The position numbers and the translations under genes are program-made. DNA of 9,457 bases from Planctomycetota bacterium (GTDB lineage Bacteria > Planctomycetota > B15-G4 > JADJEK01): the NCBI GenBank assembly GCA_016795255.1, contig JAEUIB010000660.1, positions 1 through 9,457 of the forward strand. Direction: 5' to 3'. A model generated the notes under the pieces. It was not told where the DNA came from. It saw only the letters and a list, made by a program, of their open reading frames with translations, and ran no database searches. Each line of letters begins with the position of its first letter. Position 1 is the first letter of the stretch. Below are positions 1-5,960 of this stretch, in pieces.

Positions 1-810
1 CCCTCGGATTTCGAGTTCGTGCGCGCCCTCGTGCGCCGCGACTCGGCGATCGAACTCGACAGCACGCAGGGATACCTCGTCGATTCGAGGTTGTCCGGGC
101 TCGCGCGCGAGATCGGTCTGTCCTCTCTGCAAGCGCTGATCGACAAGCTGCGCGCTCCGGGCTCCGCCGACCTGATGCGGCGCGTCGTCGAGCGGATGAC
201 GACGAACGAGACCAGCTTCTTCCGCGACCCGCACTACTACGACGCGCTGCGATCGACGGTGCTGCCCGGGTTGATCCAGGCGCGGCAGCGCGAGAAGAAG
301 CTGTCGATCTGGTCCGCCGCGGCGTCCAGCGGCCAGGAGATCTACAGCATCGCGATGACGGTCGACGAAGCGCGGCCCGCGATCGACGGCTGGTACGTCC
401 GCCTGCTCGCGACCGACCTCTGCGAATCGATGCTCGCGCGCTGCCGCGAAGGCAAGTACCGCCAGCTCGAGGTCGCACGCGGACTGACGTCGCCGCAACT
501 GCTGAAGTTCTTCGACCGCGACGGCGCCGACTGGCAACTGAAGAAGCGCCTGCGGGACATGGTCGAGTTCAAGGTCATGAACCTGGCCGAGCCGTGGCCC
601 CCGGTCGCCTCGATGGACCTGATCTTCCTGCGCAACGTGCTCATCTACTTCTCGGTCGAGACCAAGAAGCGGATCCTCGCCAACGTCCGTCAGGTCCTGC
701 GGCCCGACGGTTGGCTGGTGCTCGGGAGCACGGAGAGCGTGTTCGGGATCGACGACAAATTCGAACGACACGAAATCGCGAAGGCGATTTTCTATCGCCC
801 GAAAGCCTGA
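1..810 (+). CDS. cheR: CheR chemotaxis protein-glutamate O-methyltransferase (5' partial)
   Basis: This cytoplasmic enzyme transfers methyl groups from S-adenosylmethionine to glutamates of chemoreceptors, setting adaptation. The frame is open to the first base (PSDFEFVRALVRRD...). The in-frame GTG at 19 falls inside the conserved N-terminal helix region, so the true start most likely lies just upstream of the window and only a few residues are missing. Visible motifs: TTNETSFFRD (bases 199-228), the SAM-binding loop WSAAASSGQE (310-339), ATDL at about 409-420, and the signature RNVLIYF followed by LRPDGWLVLGSTES near the C terminus. The 269 readable residues match the usual CheR length of about 270-290. 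The SAM loop reads AAASSGQE where AGCSTGEE is usual, a conservative drift. The next gene, a CheX, starts 15 bases downstream, so the two are probably cotranscribed. The family call is secure. Which receptor array it serves cannot be told from this window. Confidence 0.95.
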   Translation, partial: PSDFEFVRALVRRDSAIELDSTQGYLVDSRLSGLAREIGLSSLQALIDKLRAPGSADLMRRVVERMTTNETSFFRDPHYYDALRSTVLPGLIQARQREKKLSIWSAAASSGQEIYSIAMTVDEARPAIDGWYVRLLATDLCESMLARCREGKYRQLEVARGLTSPQLLKFFDRDGADWQLKKRLRDMVEFKVMNLAEPWPPVASMDLIFLRNVLIYFSVETKKRILANVRQVLRPDGWLVLGSTESVFGIDDKFERHEIAKAIFYRPKA

Positions 811-825
811 TGGAGACGATCACGC

Positions 826-1299
826 ATGACGACTGCACAGACCGTGGAGCACGACATCACGCAGATCACGGAGAACGTGTTCAGCTCGATGCTCGGGCTC
901 GAAGCGAAGCGACGCGAAGCGAGCGCGGAAGCCGGCAGCTCGACGCCCGAGATGATGCTGACCAGCCTGGTCCAGATCACCGGAGCGTGGTGCGGCGCGG
1001 TCACGTTCGACTGCTCGCGCGAGATGGCGAAGCGGATCGCGTCCGCGATGTTCGGTTCGGATCCGGCGTCGGTTCCGGACTCGGAGATCTGCGACGCGCT
1101 GGGTGAGGTCGCGAACATGGTGGGTGGGGCGTACAAGTCCATGCTGCCCACGCCGGTCAACCTGTCGCTGCCGTCGGTGACGGAAGGCGTCGGCTACCGG
1201 ATGTTCATCCCCGGCAGCCGCATGCTCGCGCGCACGTCGTTCGAGTGCAGCGGCGAAACGATCTCCGTCACCGTGCTGACGCGCGATGACAAAGGCTGA
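826..1299 (+). CDS. cheX: CheX-type chemotaxis phosphatase
   Basis: A 157-residue protein of the CheC/CheX/FliY phosphatase superfamily, whose members dephosphorylate CheY-P to end the chemotaxis signal. The diagnostic stretch is ICDALGEVANMVGGAYKSML: Asp90, Glu94 and Asn97 form the D-x3-E-x2-N active-site signature, followed by the usual glycines, with Pro116 in the following strand. There is one such motif, as in CheX, rather than the two of CheC, and the length fits CheX. A purine-rich site GGAGA at 812-816 lies 9 bases before the ATG, which supports this start. It sits between cheR and a single-domain CheY-like receiver, the obvious substrate. No signal peptide or membrane segment is seen. 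CheX proteins usually act as dimers. Dimerisation and activity are inferred here from the family. Confidence 0.85.
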   Translation: MTTAQTVEHDITQITENVFSSMLGLEAKRREASAEAGSSTPEMMLTSLVQITGAWCGAVTFDCSREMAKRIASAMFGSDPASVPDSEICDALGEVANMVGGAYKSMLPTPVNLSLPSVTEGVGYRMFIPGSRMLARTSFECSGETISVTVLTRDDKG

Positions 1300-1361
1300 T
1301 CCGACGCAAGCCAGCCCCCCGAAACAGCCGATCCACAACTCAATCCACGGAGAGTGACCCG

Positions 1362-1727
1362 ATGAAGATCCTCGTCGTCGACGACAGCAAGGCCATGCGC
1401 ATGATCGTCATGCGGACGCTGCGCCAAGCCGGCTTCGGTGAACACACCATCGAAGAGGCCGGCAACGGCATCGAGGCGTTGAAGAACATCGAGCAGAAGC
1501 CAGCCGACTTGATCCTGTGCGACTGGAACATGCCGGAGATGAACGGCATCGATCTGCTGAAGAAGCTCCGCGAAACGGGGAACGGCGTGAAGTTCGGATT
1601 CGTCACGTCCGAGGGCAACCCGGAGATGCGTCAGATCGCGATGGACGCGGGCGCCGCGTTCCTGATCACGAAGCCGTTCACGGTCGACGCGTTCCAGGGT
1701 GCGCTGCAACCCGTGTTGACGAGCTGA
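1362..1727 (+). CDS. cheY: Single-domain CheY-like response regulator
   Basis: A 121-residue receiver domain without an output domain. Acidic pocket Asp7-Asp8, phosphoacceptor Asp54 in LCDWNMPEMNG, switch Thr82 in FVTSE, and Lys104 in the KPF motif are all present, so it should be phosphorylatable, presumably by a CheA outside the window. The DWNMPxMNG block is typical of chemotaxis CheYs. The position matching the switch Tyr106 of E. coli CheY appears to be Leu101, so the aromatic switch may differ. A strong Shine-Dalgarno GGAGAG (1349-1354) sits 7 bases before the ATG. The preceding gap of 62 bases holds no recognisable element. It lies between two CheX/CheC-like genes, which suggests that it is their substrate. 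It could control the flagellar motor, type IV pili or another output. The sequence does not decide. Confidence 0.92.
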   Translation: MKILVVDDSKAMRMIVMRTLRQAGFGEHTIEEAGNGIEALKNIEQKPADLILCDWNMPEMNGIDLLKKLRETGNGVKFGFVTSEGNPEMRQIAMDAGAAFLITKPFTVDAFQGALQPVLTS

Positions 1728-1765
1728 TCCACCACGAGTCGTCCCCCGTCCCGGAAGAGTGAACC

Positions 1766-2254
1766 ATGGCATCCGTGCACAACATCCCTGCTCCCGACGC
1801 CGTCGCGCGCCTGTTCAACGATCTTCTCGGTCGACGTGTCGTCGCGAAGAAGAGCGCCGTCAAGCAAGCGGTCACTCCGCGATCGCCGGGCGCGTTCGGA
1901 CTCTACGGACCCGGTGACGACCAGATCGACGGGATCGTGTTCTGCGACGTCGCGCTCGCGTGCTACTCGGGGGCCGCGTTGTCGCTGATCCCGGCCGCCA
2001 CGGTCCAGCAGAGCGTGCGCGCCGGCAAGATGGCCGACGGGACGTTCGAGAACTTCAGCGAAGTGCTGAACATCGCGCGCGGGTGGTTCGACACTCCCGG
2101 ACAGCCGCCCGTGAAATTGCGGCGCTGCGTGCCGGCGCCGTGCGACCTGCCGAAGGAATTGATCGCGCTGCTGCTGAAGCCCGCGGAGCGCCTCGACCTC
2201 GACATCGAGATCGACGGCTACGGCGCGGGGAAGATGCTGCTCGTCGTCAAGTGA
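1766..2254 (+). CDS. Diverged CheX/CheC-like chemotaxis protein
   Basis: A 162-residue soluble protein that I recognise only by fold-level pattern. After a hydrophobic strand (GIVFCDVALACYSGAALSLIPAATVQQ, about residues 56-82) comes FENFSEVLNIARGWF, where Glu99 and Asn102 give the E-x2-N signature of CheC/CheX/FliY phosphatases. The residue four before the Glu is Glu95 rather than the usual Asp/Ser. This layout (strand, 'LIPAATV' helix, then ExxN helix) mirrors CheC/CheX. The C-terminal part (LKPAERLDLDIEIDGYGAGKMLLVVK) reads as the closing beta strands. The start follows GGAAGAG at 1753-1759, 6 bases upstream. It lies 38 bases after the CheY gene and ends the operon. Likely roles are a second CheY-P phosphatase or a non-catalytic partner of the first CheX. 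A FliN/FliM-like role is less likely because the motif layout favours CheX. Confidence 0.6.
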   Translation: MASVHNIPAPDAVARLFNDLLGRRVVAKKSAVKQAVTPRSPGAFGLYGPGDDQIDGIVFCDVALACYSGAALSLIPAATVQQSVRAGKMADGTFENFSEVLNIARGWFDTPGQPPVKLRRCVPAPCDLPKELIALLLKPAERLDLDIEIDGYGAGKMLLVVK

Positions 2255-2328
2255 CCGCCACGTGACCGCGACGGTCGCGTCGATCGCGCCCATCGGCCGT
2301 CACCGGCTGCCGCCGCGTCCAGCGCGAC

Positions 2329-4749
2329 TCACCAGCGGAAGATGTCCTCGATCGCTTCGAAGTCGCGCTCGAAGTCGAACGGCTTCTCGCGAACGCGGAT
2401 CTCGATCGGCTCGTCCTTCGGACGCCGCGGCTTCTGCGGCCGCGTGGCTTCGTGCCCGCGCGGATCGCCCTCGGTCATCTTCAGAGCCTGCAGCGACGGC
2501 TGATCCTCGATCTCCTTCGAGAGATCGCGCGCCGCCGAATCGAAGCGGCGCTTGCGCCGTCGGCCCTTCTTCTCGGTCTGATCGATTCCGGTGCGGATCA
2601 CGCTGATCGGGCCGGGGTCGCCGACCTTCGGCAACGGCGCGTCCCAATCGACGAACAGGTCGTCCTCGACGGCAGCCGTGTCCTCGACCGGCGCGGCGTC
2701 GGCCGGCGCGCCGTCTTGCGCGTCGGCGTCCCGGTCCTCGACATCGCGCGCGGCTTCGGGCCCGCGTTCGCGATCCCGATCACGGCCGCGTCCGCGACCG
2801 CGTCGACGTCGGCCGCGACGACCGCCTTCACGGCGTTCGTCACCGCCCGCGCGCGCACCTTCGCCGTCGGCGGCGCCAGGAACGTCGACGTTCGTCCGGA
2901 TCTCGTCGTCGCCGTCCACGGCGGCTTCGGTGTCGGATTCGCTCGCCTCCGCGTCGCCGTCGCCGTCGTCGGACGCCGGCGACGAGGCGTCGGCGGACGG
3001 AGCACCGCGGTTCGCGCCGTCCGGCGCGTCTCGATCGTCGCGATTGCGGTTCCGATTGCGGCCCCCGCGACGACGCCGTCGACGGCGGCCGCGCCGCTCG
3101 CCCGGCTCACCGGTCTCGCTGCGCGTGGGATCGTCTTCGCCGTCGGCGCCATCGGCGCCGTCGGACGAGGCTTCGCCTTCGACCGCATCGCCCACTGCCG
3201 ACGTTTCGCCGTCCGGCTGCCCGTCGAGTTCGTCACCGTCGGCGCCCGACTCCTCGTCCGCCGCGTCGTCGCCTTCGGACTCGGTGCCCGTGTCGTTCGC
3301 GTGAGCGGCTGGCGCGAACCGGCGTTCGTCCGAGCGATCGCGGCGACGTCGACCGTAGACCTGATCGAGGACGTCCTCCCACCGCCGGACGTGCGCGGCG
3401 TCGAGGCCGTACGCGACCGTCTCGATGCGCAGGAACGCGAACGCCGGCTCGAAGTAGTCGCGGCGCACGTAGTCGGTCGGCTTGACGCGCCGACGGCGGC
3501 TGCCGCTCTTCGTCTTCTTCAGCCGCGACTGCGCGAGCACGATCTGCTTGATCAGGAACGCGTCGCGCCGCGAGATCGACATCCGCTGCGAGATCGGTCG
3601 GAGGGCTTCGTCGATCAGCACGCCCGGATCCCGTTGATCGTCGCTGCCGAGCACTTCGCGCACGAAGTCCGCGAACAGCGTCGTCAGGTACACGGCGTTC
3701 TGGAAGCTGCGCCGACCGCGATCCGCTTGATCGAGCGCGTCGAGCCGCCGCAAGAGGCGCGCCCGCACGTCGAGGCCGAACTCGTCGGCGACCGTGCCGC
3801 GCTCGAGCATCTGCGCGAGCTGAGGCAGGATCACCGTCAATACGCCGGTGCGCTCGAGCAATTCGAACGCGGCCGCGGCGGCCCCGCACGACAGCAGCTT
3901 CAGCAATTCTTCGGCGAGGCGCGGCGCCGCGCACTTCTGGAGATCCGGCGCGAACTGGACCATCGCGTCGTACGTCGCCGGGTCGATGTGGAACGACAGG
4001 CGCGCGGCGAACTTGATCGCACGCAGGATGCGGACCGGATCTTCCGGGAAGCGGATCAGCGGATCGCCGATCGTCCGGATCACGCGCTCTTCGAGGTCCT
4101 TCGCGCCACCGACGTAGTCGATGACGACGTTGTCGTCGACGTCGTAGAACAGCGCGTTGATCGTGAAGTCGCGACGGAGCGCGTCCTCTTCCGCGGTGCC
4201 GAACACGTTGTCGCGGCGGATCAGCAGATCTTCGTCCCCGACTCCGTCGCCGGAGTCGCCGTCGTCGCCGCCCTCGTCGTCGACGTCCTGCGGCAGCGGC
4301 TCGGCGTCGGCGGAACCGTCGTCGTTCCGCCCGAACTCGACGTCACCGGCCCCGTTCGCGCCTTCGGTCTCCCGCAGCGCGTCGTGATCGAACTCGTCGT
4401 TGCCGTTGTCGCCGATTCCCTCTTCGGAATCGACTTGGCCCGACTTCGGCTTCTGCCGGAACGTCGAGACCTCGATGACCTTCGAACCGAACTGGACATG
4501 GACCAGCTTGAAGCGCCGCCCGATGATCCGGCTGTTGCGGAACAGCCGCTTGATCTGGCGCGGGCGCGCCGAGGTCGCGATGTCGAAGTCCTTCGGGATG
4601 TGCCCGAGCGACAGGTCGCGAACACATCCACCGACGAAGTAGGCCTCGTGTCCGTAGCGACGCAGTCGTCGCACGATCTTCACGGCATCGGGATCGAGCG
4701 CAGCCGGCACGATGAGCGGCTCGTTGATCCGCAGAGGTTCCTGGTCCAT
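2329..4749 (-). CDS. pcnB: Poly(A) polymerase I (PcnB) with acidic insert and long charged tail
   Basis: Class II nucleotidyltransferase that adds 3' poly(A) tails to RNA, which marks RNA for decay. In the 806-residue protein from the ATG at 4749: VGGCVRD (39-45), metal-binding Asp54/Asp56 in KDFDIAT, third carboxylate near Glu93 (IEVSTF), NVFGTAEEDALRRDFTINAL (181-200), and the RNA/ATP helix PEDPVRILRAIKFAARL (235-251). The phrase LFRNSRIIGRRFKLVHV is characteristic of PcnB rather than CCA-adding enzymes. E. coli PcnB is about 450-465 residues, so this is nearly double. The extra length is an acidic insert (about 100-175) and a disordered tail (about 466-806) with Arg-rich blocks. A longer start at 4785 would add 12 residues (MIGALAPRKRTV), but it overlaps a likely -10 box, so the second ATG is preferred. 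Neither start has a strong Shine-Dalgarno. The gene converges with the chemotaxis operon. The head assignment is secure and the tail function unknown. Confidence 0.9.
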   Translation of the reverse strand: MDQEPLRINEPLIVPAALDPDAVKIVRRLRRYGHEAYFVGGCVRDLSLGHIPKDFDIATSARPRQIKRLFRNSRIIGRRFKLVHVQFGSKVIEVSTFRQKPKSGQVDSEEGIGDNGNDEFDHDALRETEGANGAGDVEFGRNDDGSADAEPLPQDVDDEGGDDGDSGDGVGDEDLLIRRDNVFGTAEEDALRRDFTINALFYDVDDNVVIDYVGGAKDLEERVIRTIGDPLIRFPEDPVRILRAIKFAARLSFHIDPATYDAMVQFAPDLQKCAAPRLAEELLKLLSCGAAAAAFELLERTGVLTVILPQLAQMLERGTVADEFGLDVRARLLRRLDALDQADRGRRSFQNAVYLTTLFADFVREVLGSDDQRDPGVLIDEALRPISQRMSISRRDAFLIKQIVLAQSRLKKTKSGSRRRRVKPTDYVRRDYFEPAFAFLRIETVAYGLDAAHVRRWEDVLDQVYGRRRRDRSDERRFAPAAHANDTGTESEGDDAADEESGADGDELDGQPDGETSAVGDAVEGEASSDGADGADGEDDPTRSETGEPGERRGRRRRRRRGGRNRNRNRDDRDAPDGANRGAPSADASSPASDDGDGDAEASESDTEAAVDGDDEIRTNVDVPGAADGEGARAGGDERREGGRRGRRRRGRGRGRDRDRERGPEAARDVEDRDADAQDGAPADAAPVEDTAAVEDDLFVDWDAPLPKVGDPGPISVIRTGIDQTEKKGRRRKRRFDSAARDLSKEIEDQPSLQALKMTEGDPRGHEATRPQKPRRPKDEPIEIRVREKPFDFERDFEAIEDIFRW
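2332..3351 (-). other. Low-complexity acidic/Arg-rich tail-coding region of pcnB
   Basis: This part of pcnB codes for about 340 residues of biased composition, mainly Asp, Glu, Gly, Ala, Ser and Arg. Acidic stretches alternate with Arg-rich blocks at about 3034-3096 (ERRGRRRRRRRGGRNRNRNR), 2764-2835 (RRGRRRRGRGRGRDRDRERG) and 2545-2577 (KGRRRKRR). The protein ends in a short motif with aromatic residues, DFERDFEAIEDIFRW. Known PcnB proteins end in a short basic tail, and this looks like a greatly expanded version. The frame stays open without interruption, so it is not a frameshift artefact. Confidence 0.8.
4225..4452 (-). other. Acidic insert inside the PcnB catalytic head
   Basis: Between the strand carrying the third catalytic carboxylate (EVSTFRQKP) and LLIRRDNVFGTAEEDALRRDF, this PcnB carries about 75 residues rich in Asp, Glu, Gly and Asn (for example DVDDEGGDDGDSGDG). 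E. coli PcnB has only a short loop of roughly 25 residues here. The insert is in frame and flanked by intact conserved motifs, so it should loop out of the fold. Confidence 0.75.
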
Positions 4750-4780
4750 CACTGTGCGTTTCCGAGGGGCGAGTGCGCCG

Positions 4781-4808
4781 ATCATAGGCGCCGGCCCGAA
4801 GGGTCCAA
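4781..4808 (-). promoter_or_regulatory. Putative sigma-70-type promoter of pcnB
   Basis: On the minus strand a -35-like TTGGAC (4808-4803) is followed after 16 bases by TATGAT (4786-4781), which matches the -10 consensus at five of six positions. Transcription would start near 4774, about 25 bases before the ATG at 4749. The -10 box contains the ATG at 4785, so a transcript from here could not use that codon as start. The -35 half is only a partial match, so this remains a prediction. Confidence 0.45.
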
Positions 4809-4883
4809 CCCTCAGAAATCATGCTCTCGACGCGACTTGCACGAGGCGTCGGTCGATTCGGGGGGTGTGAGCGAGCCGGGGCG

Positions 4884-5690
4884 TCACAGCGCGCGAACGG
4901 CACGCACGAGGGCGGCGACCCGCGCCTTGTCGACCGTCGCGTCGGTCTTGCCGCCGCGTTTCAGCGACGTTCCGACGATGAACCCATCGGCCGCCTCGAG
5001 GCCGGCCAGCGTCGCCGCCGCGACGCCGCTCGCGACGAGCATCGGCGCCGTGCCCGCGCAGAGCTTCGCCCGGGCCACGCTCTTCGCGTCCGGCGCCGTG
5101 CCCGTCGCGGTCCCGGTCACCAGGATCGCGTCGGCCAATGCGCGGTCCCGGACGTCCGCGATCTCGCGCTCCAGCGTCTCGTTGCGCAGCGGCGTCGCGT
5201 GCTTGACGCTGACGTCGGCGAACACGCGGACCGGACTGCGCAGCTCCGCGCGCAAGCGCATCACGCGCGCGGCCTCGCTCTCGATCACGCCCTGGTCGGT
5301 CGCGTAGGCGCCGGACAACACGTTGATGCGGACGAACGCCGCCCCGGCCGCGGTCGCCACCGCGATCGCGGACATCCCGTCGTTGCGCAACACGTTGACG
5401 CCGACCGGGCGGCCGCGCGCCAGCTCGACCACGCGAACCGCGGCGCGGGTCATGGCCGCGACCGTGATCGCGGGGACGTGCGACGCGAAGAACGGCGCGT
5501 CGCCGAAGTTCTCGACCAACAACGCGTCGGCGCCGCCGCGCACGTAGGCGTCCGCGTCGAGCTCCGCGCGATCGAGCACGGCCTCGAGGTCTCCGGCGTA
5601 ACGGGGCGCTCCGGGCAGCGGACCGAGGTGGACGACGCCGATGACGGGCTTGCGCCGCGGGAACCACTCGGAGAACCACGTCGCGGTCAT
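4884..5690 (-). CDS. btpA: BtpA/SgcQ-family TIM-barrel protein
   Basis: A 268-residue protein of the BtpA family (TIM-barrel fold). In cyanobacteria BtpA is needed for stable photosystem I. In other bacteria the relatives, such as E. coli SgcQ, are uncharacterised putative nucleosidase-like or sugar-metabolism enzymes. Family motifs in order: VIGVVHLGPLPGAPRY (16-31), GGADALLVENFGDAPF (52-67), GVNVLRNDG (97-105), FVRINVLSGAYATDQG (119-134), FADVSVKHATPL (157-168), ILVTGTATG (189-197), VASGV (219-223) and GFIVGTSLKRGG (236-247). Conserved His, Glu, Asp and Lys residues of the barrel mouth are all present, suggesting an active enzyme. A longer frame would start at 5762, but the ATG at 5690 is chosen because a GGAGG Shine-Dalgarno lies 4 bases upstream and homology begins at once. 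It is followed by pcnB on the same strand, 134 bases on, with its own likely promoter. The substrate is unknown. Confidence 0.88.
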   Translation of the reverse strand: MTATWFSEWFPRRKPVIGVVHLGPLPGAPRYAGDLEAVLDRAELDADAYVRGGADALLVENFGDAPFFASHVPAITVAAMTRAAVRVVELARGRPVGVNVLRNDGMSAIAVATAAGAAFVRINVLSGAYATDQGVIESEAARVMRLRAELRSPVRVFADVSVKHATPLRNETLEREIADVRDRALADAILVTGTATGTAPDAKSVARAKLCAGTAPMLVASGVAAATLAGLEAADGFIVGTSLKRGGKTDATVDKARVAALVRAVRAL

Positions 5691-5694
5691 GCTG

Positions 5695-5699
5695 CCTCC
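5695..5699 (-). promoter_or_regulatory. Shine-Dalgarno of btpA (fixes the start)
   Basis: GGAGG on the minus strand, 4 bases before the ATG at 5690. It decides for this start over the upstream in-frame ATG at 5762, which would add 24 Arg/Gly-rich residues not expected in the family. Confidence 0.8.
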
Positions 5700-5734
5700 G
5701 GCTCGTCGAGCGCCGATCGTCGGTCCGCCGGATC

Positions 5735-5760
5735 GCGCGCCCGGAGTTCGACGGGCGCGC
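5735..5760. repeat. Perfect 9-bp inverted repeat in the btpA leader
   Basis: GCGCGCCCG (5735-5743) is repeated in inverse orientation as CGGGCGCGC (5752-5760) with an 8-base spacer. It lies directly downstream of the -10-like element for btpA, at the expected transcription start. It could be an operator or a strong hairpin at the 5' end of the btpA message. It has no T tract, so it is not a standard intrinsic terminator. In such GC-rich DNA a chance occurrence is possible. Confidence 0.5.
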
Positions 5761-5761
5761 A

Positions 5762-5767
5762 TCTATA
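5762..5767 (-). promoter_or_regulatory. -10-like element upstream of btpA
   Basis: TATAGA on the minus strand is an isolated A/T-rich hexamer in a very GC-rich intergenic region, about 70 bases before the btpA ATG. I find no convincing -35 hexamer at 16-18 bases spacing, so the promoter call is weak. Confidence 0.3.
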
Positions 5768-5913
5768 CCGAATGCGAGCGCCGGAGAGCGCGTCGAGCCG
5801 ACGCGGACGCGGACGGCGGCGAGCGACGACCGCAGGCCGTCACGCCGCGGAATGGGGGCGCTCGCGCCACGATCCGCGCGCGATCGACGCGCCGGACAGG
5901 AATCCCGCTCGGG

Positions 5914-5944
5914 TTGTGCGTTGCGTTCGGGTCGCTGCTACCCT
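5914..5944 (+). promoter_or_regulatory. Weak candidate promoter of the ymfF-ymfH-miaA operon
   Basis: TTGTGC (5914-5919) and TACCCT (5939-5944), 19 bases apart, lie just before the ymfF Shine-Dalgarno. The spacing is longer than the usual 17, and transcription would begin only about 10 bases before the start codon. The rest of the upstream region shows nothing better. Confidence 0.25.
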
Positions 5945-5951
5945 CGCCCGC

Positions 5952-5956
5952 GGAGG
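5952..5956 (+). promoter_or_regulatory. Shine-Dalgarno of ymfF-like gene (fixes the start)
   Basis: GGAGG lies 4 bases before the ATG at 5961. The reading frame is open far upstream because of the GC-rich composition, so this site, together with the beginning of family similarity, sets the true start. Confidence 0.8.
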
Positions 5957-5960
5957 ATCC

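Noticed and set aside
2255..2328. Possible bidirectional terminator between the convergent chemotaxis operon and pcnB
   Set aside because: Only a 5-bp stem with a 3-base loop (2267-2279) is visible and there is no T tract on either strand. Termination here may be Rho-dependent.
2764..3096. Arg-rich blocks considered as DNA tandem repeats
   Set aside because: They are biased protein sequence with imperfect codon repetition, not a clean tandem repeat unit.
2452..5307. Very long open frame (951 codons) on the plus strand opposite pcnB and part of btpA
   Set aside because: It is a GC-rich shadow of pcnB. The minus strand has clear family motifs, while this frame gives Arg/Val/Ala-rich sequence with no recognisable domain and spans the gap between two minus-strand genes.
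4821..5960. Upstream extension of the ymfF-like frame back to 4821
   Set aside because: The frame is open only by composition. It lies antisense to btpA, has no family similarity, and a good Shine-Dalgarno marks the ATG at 5961.
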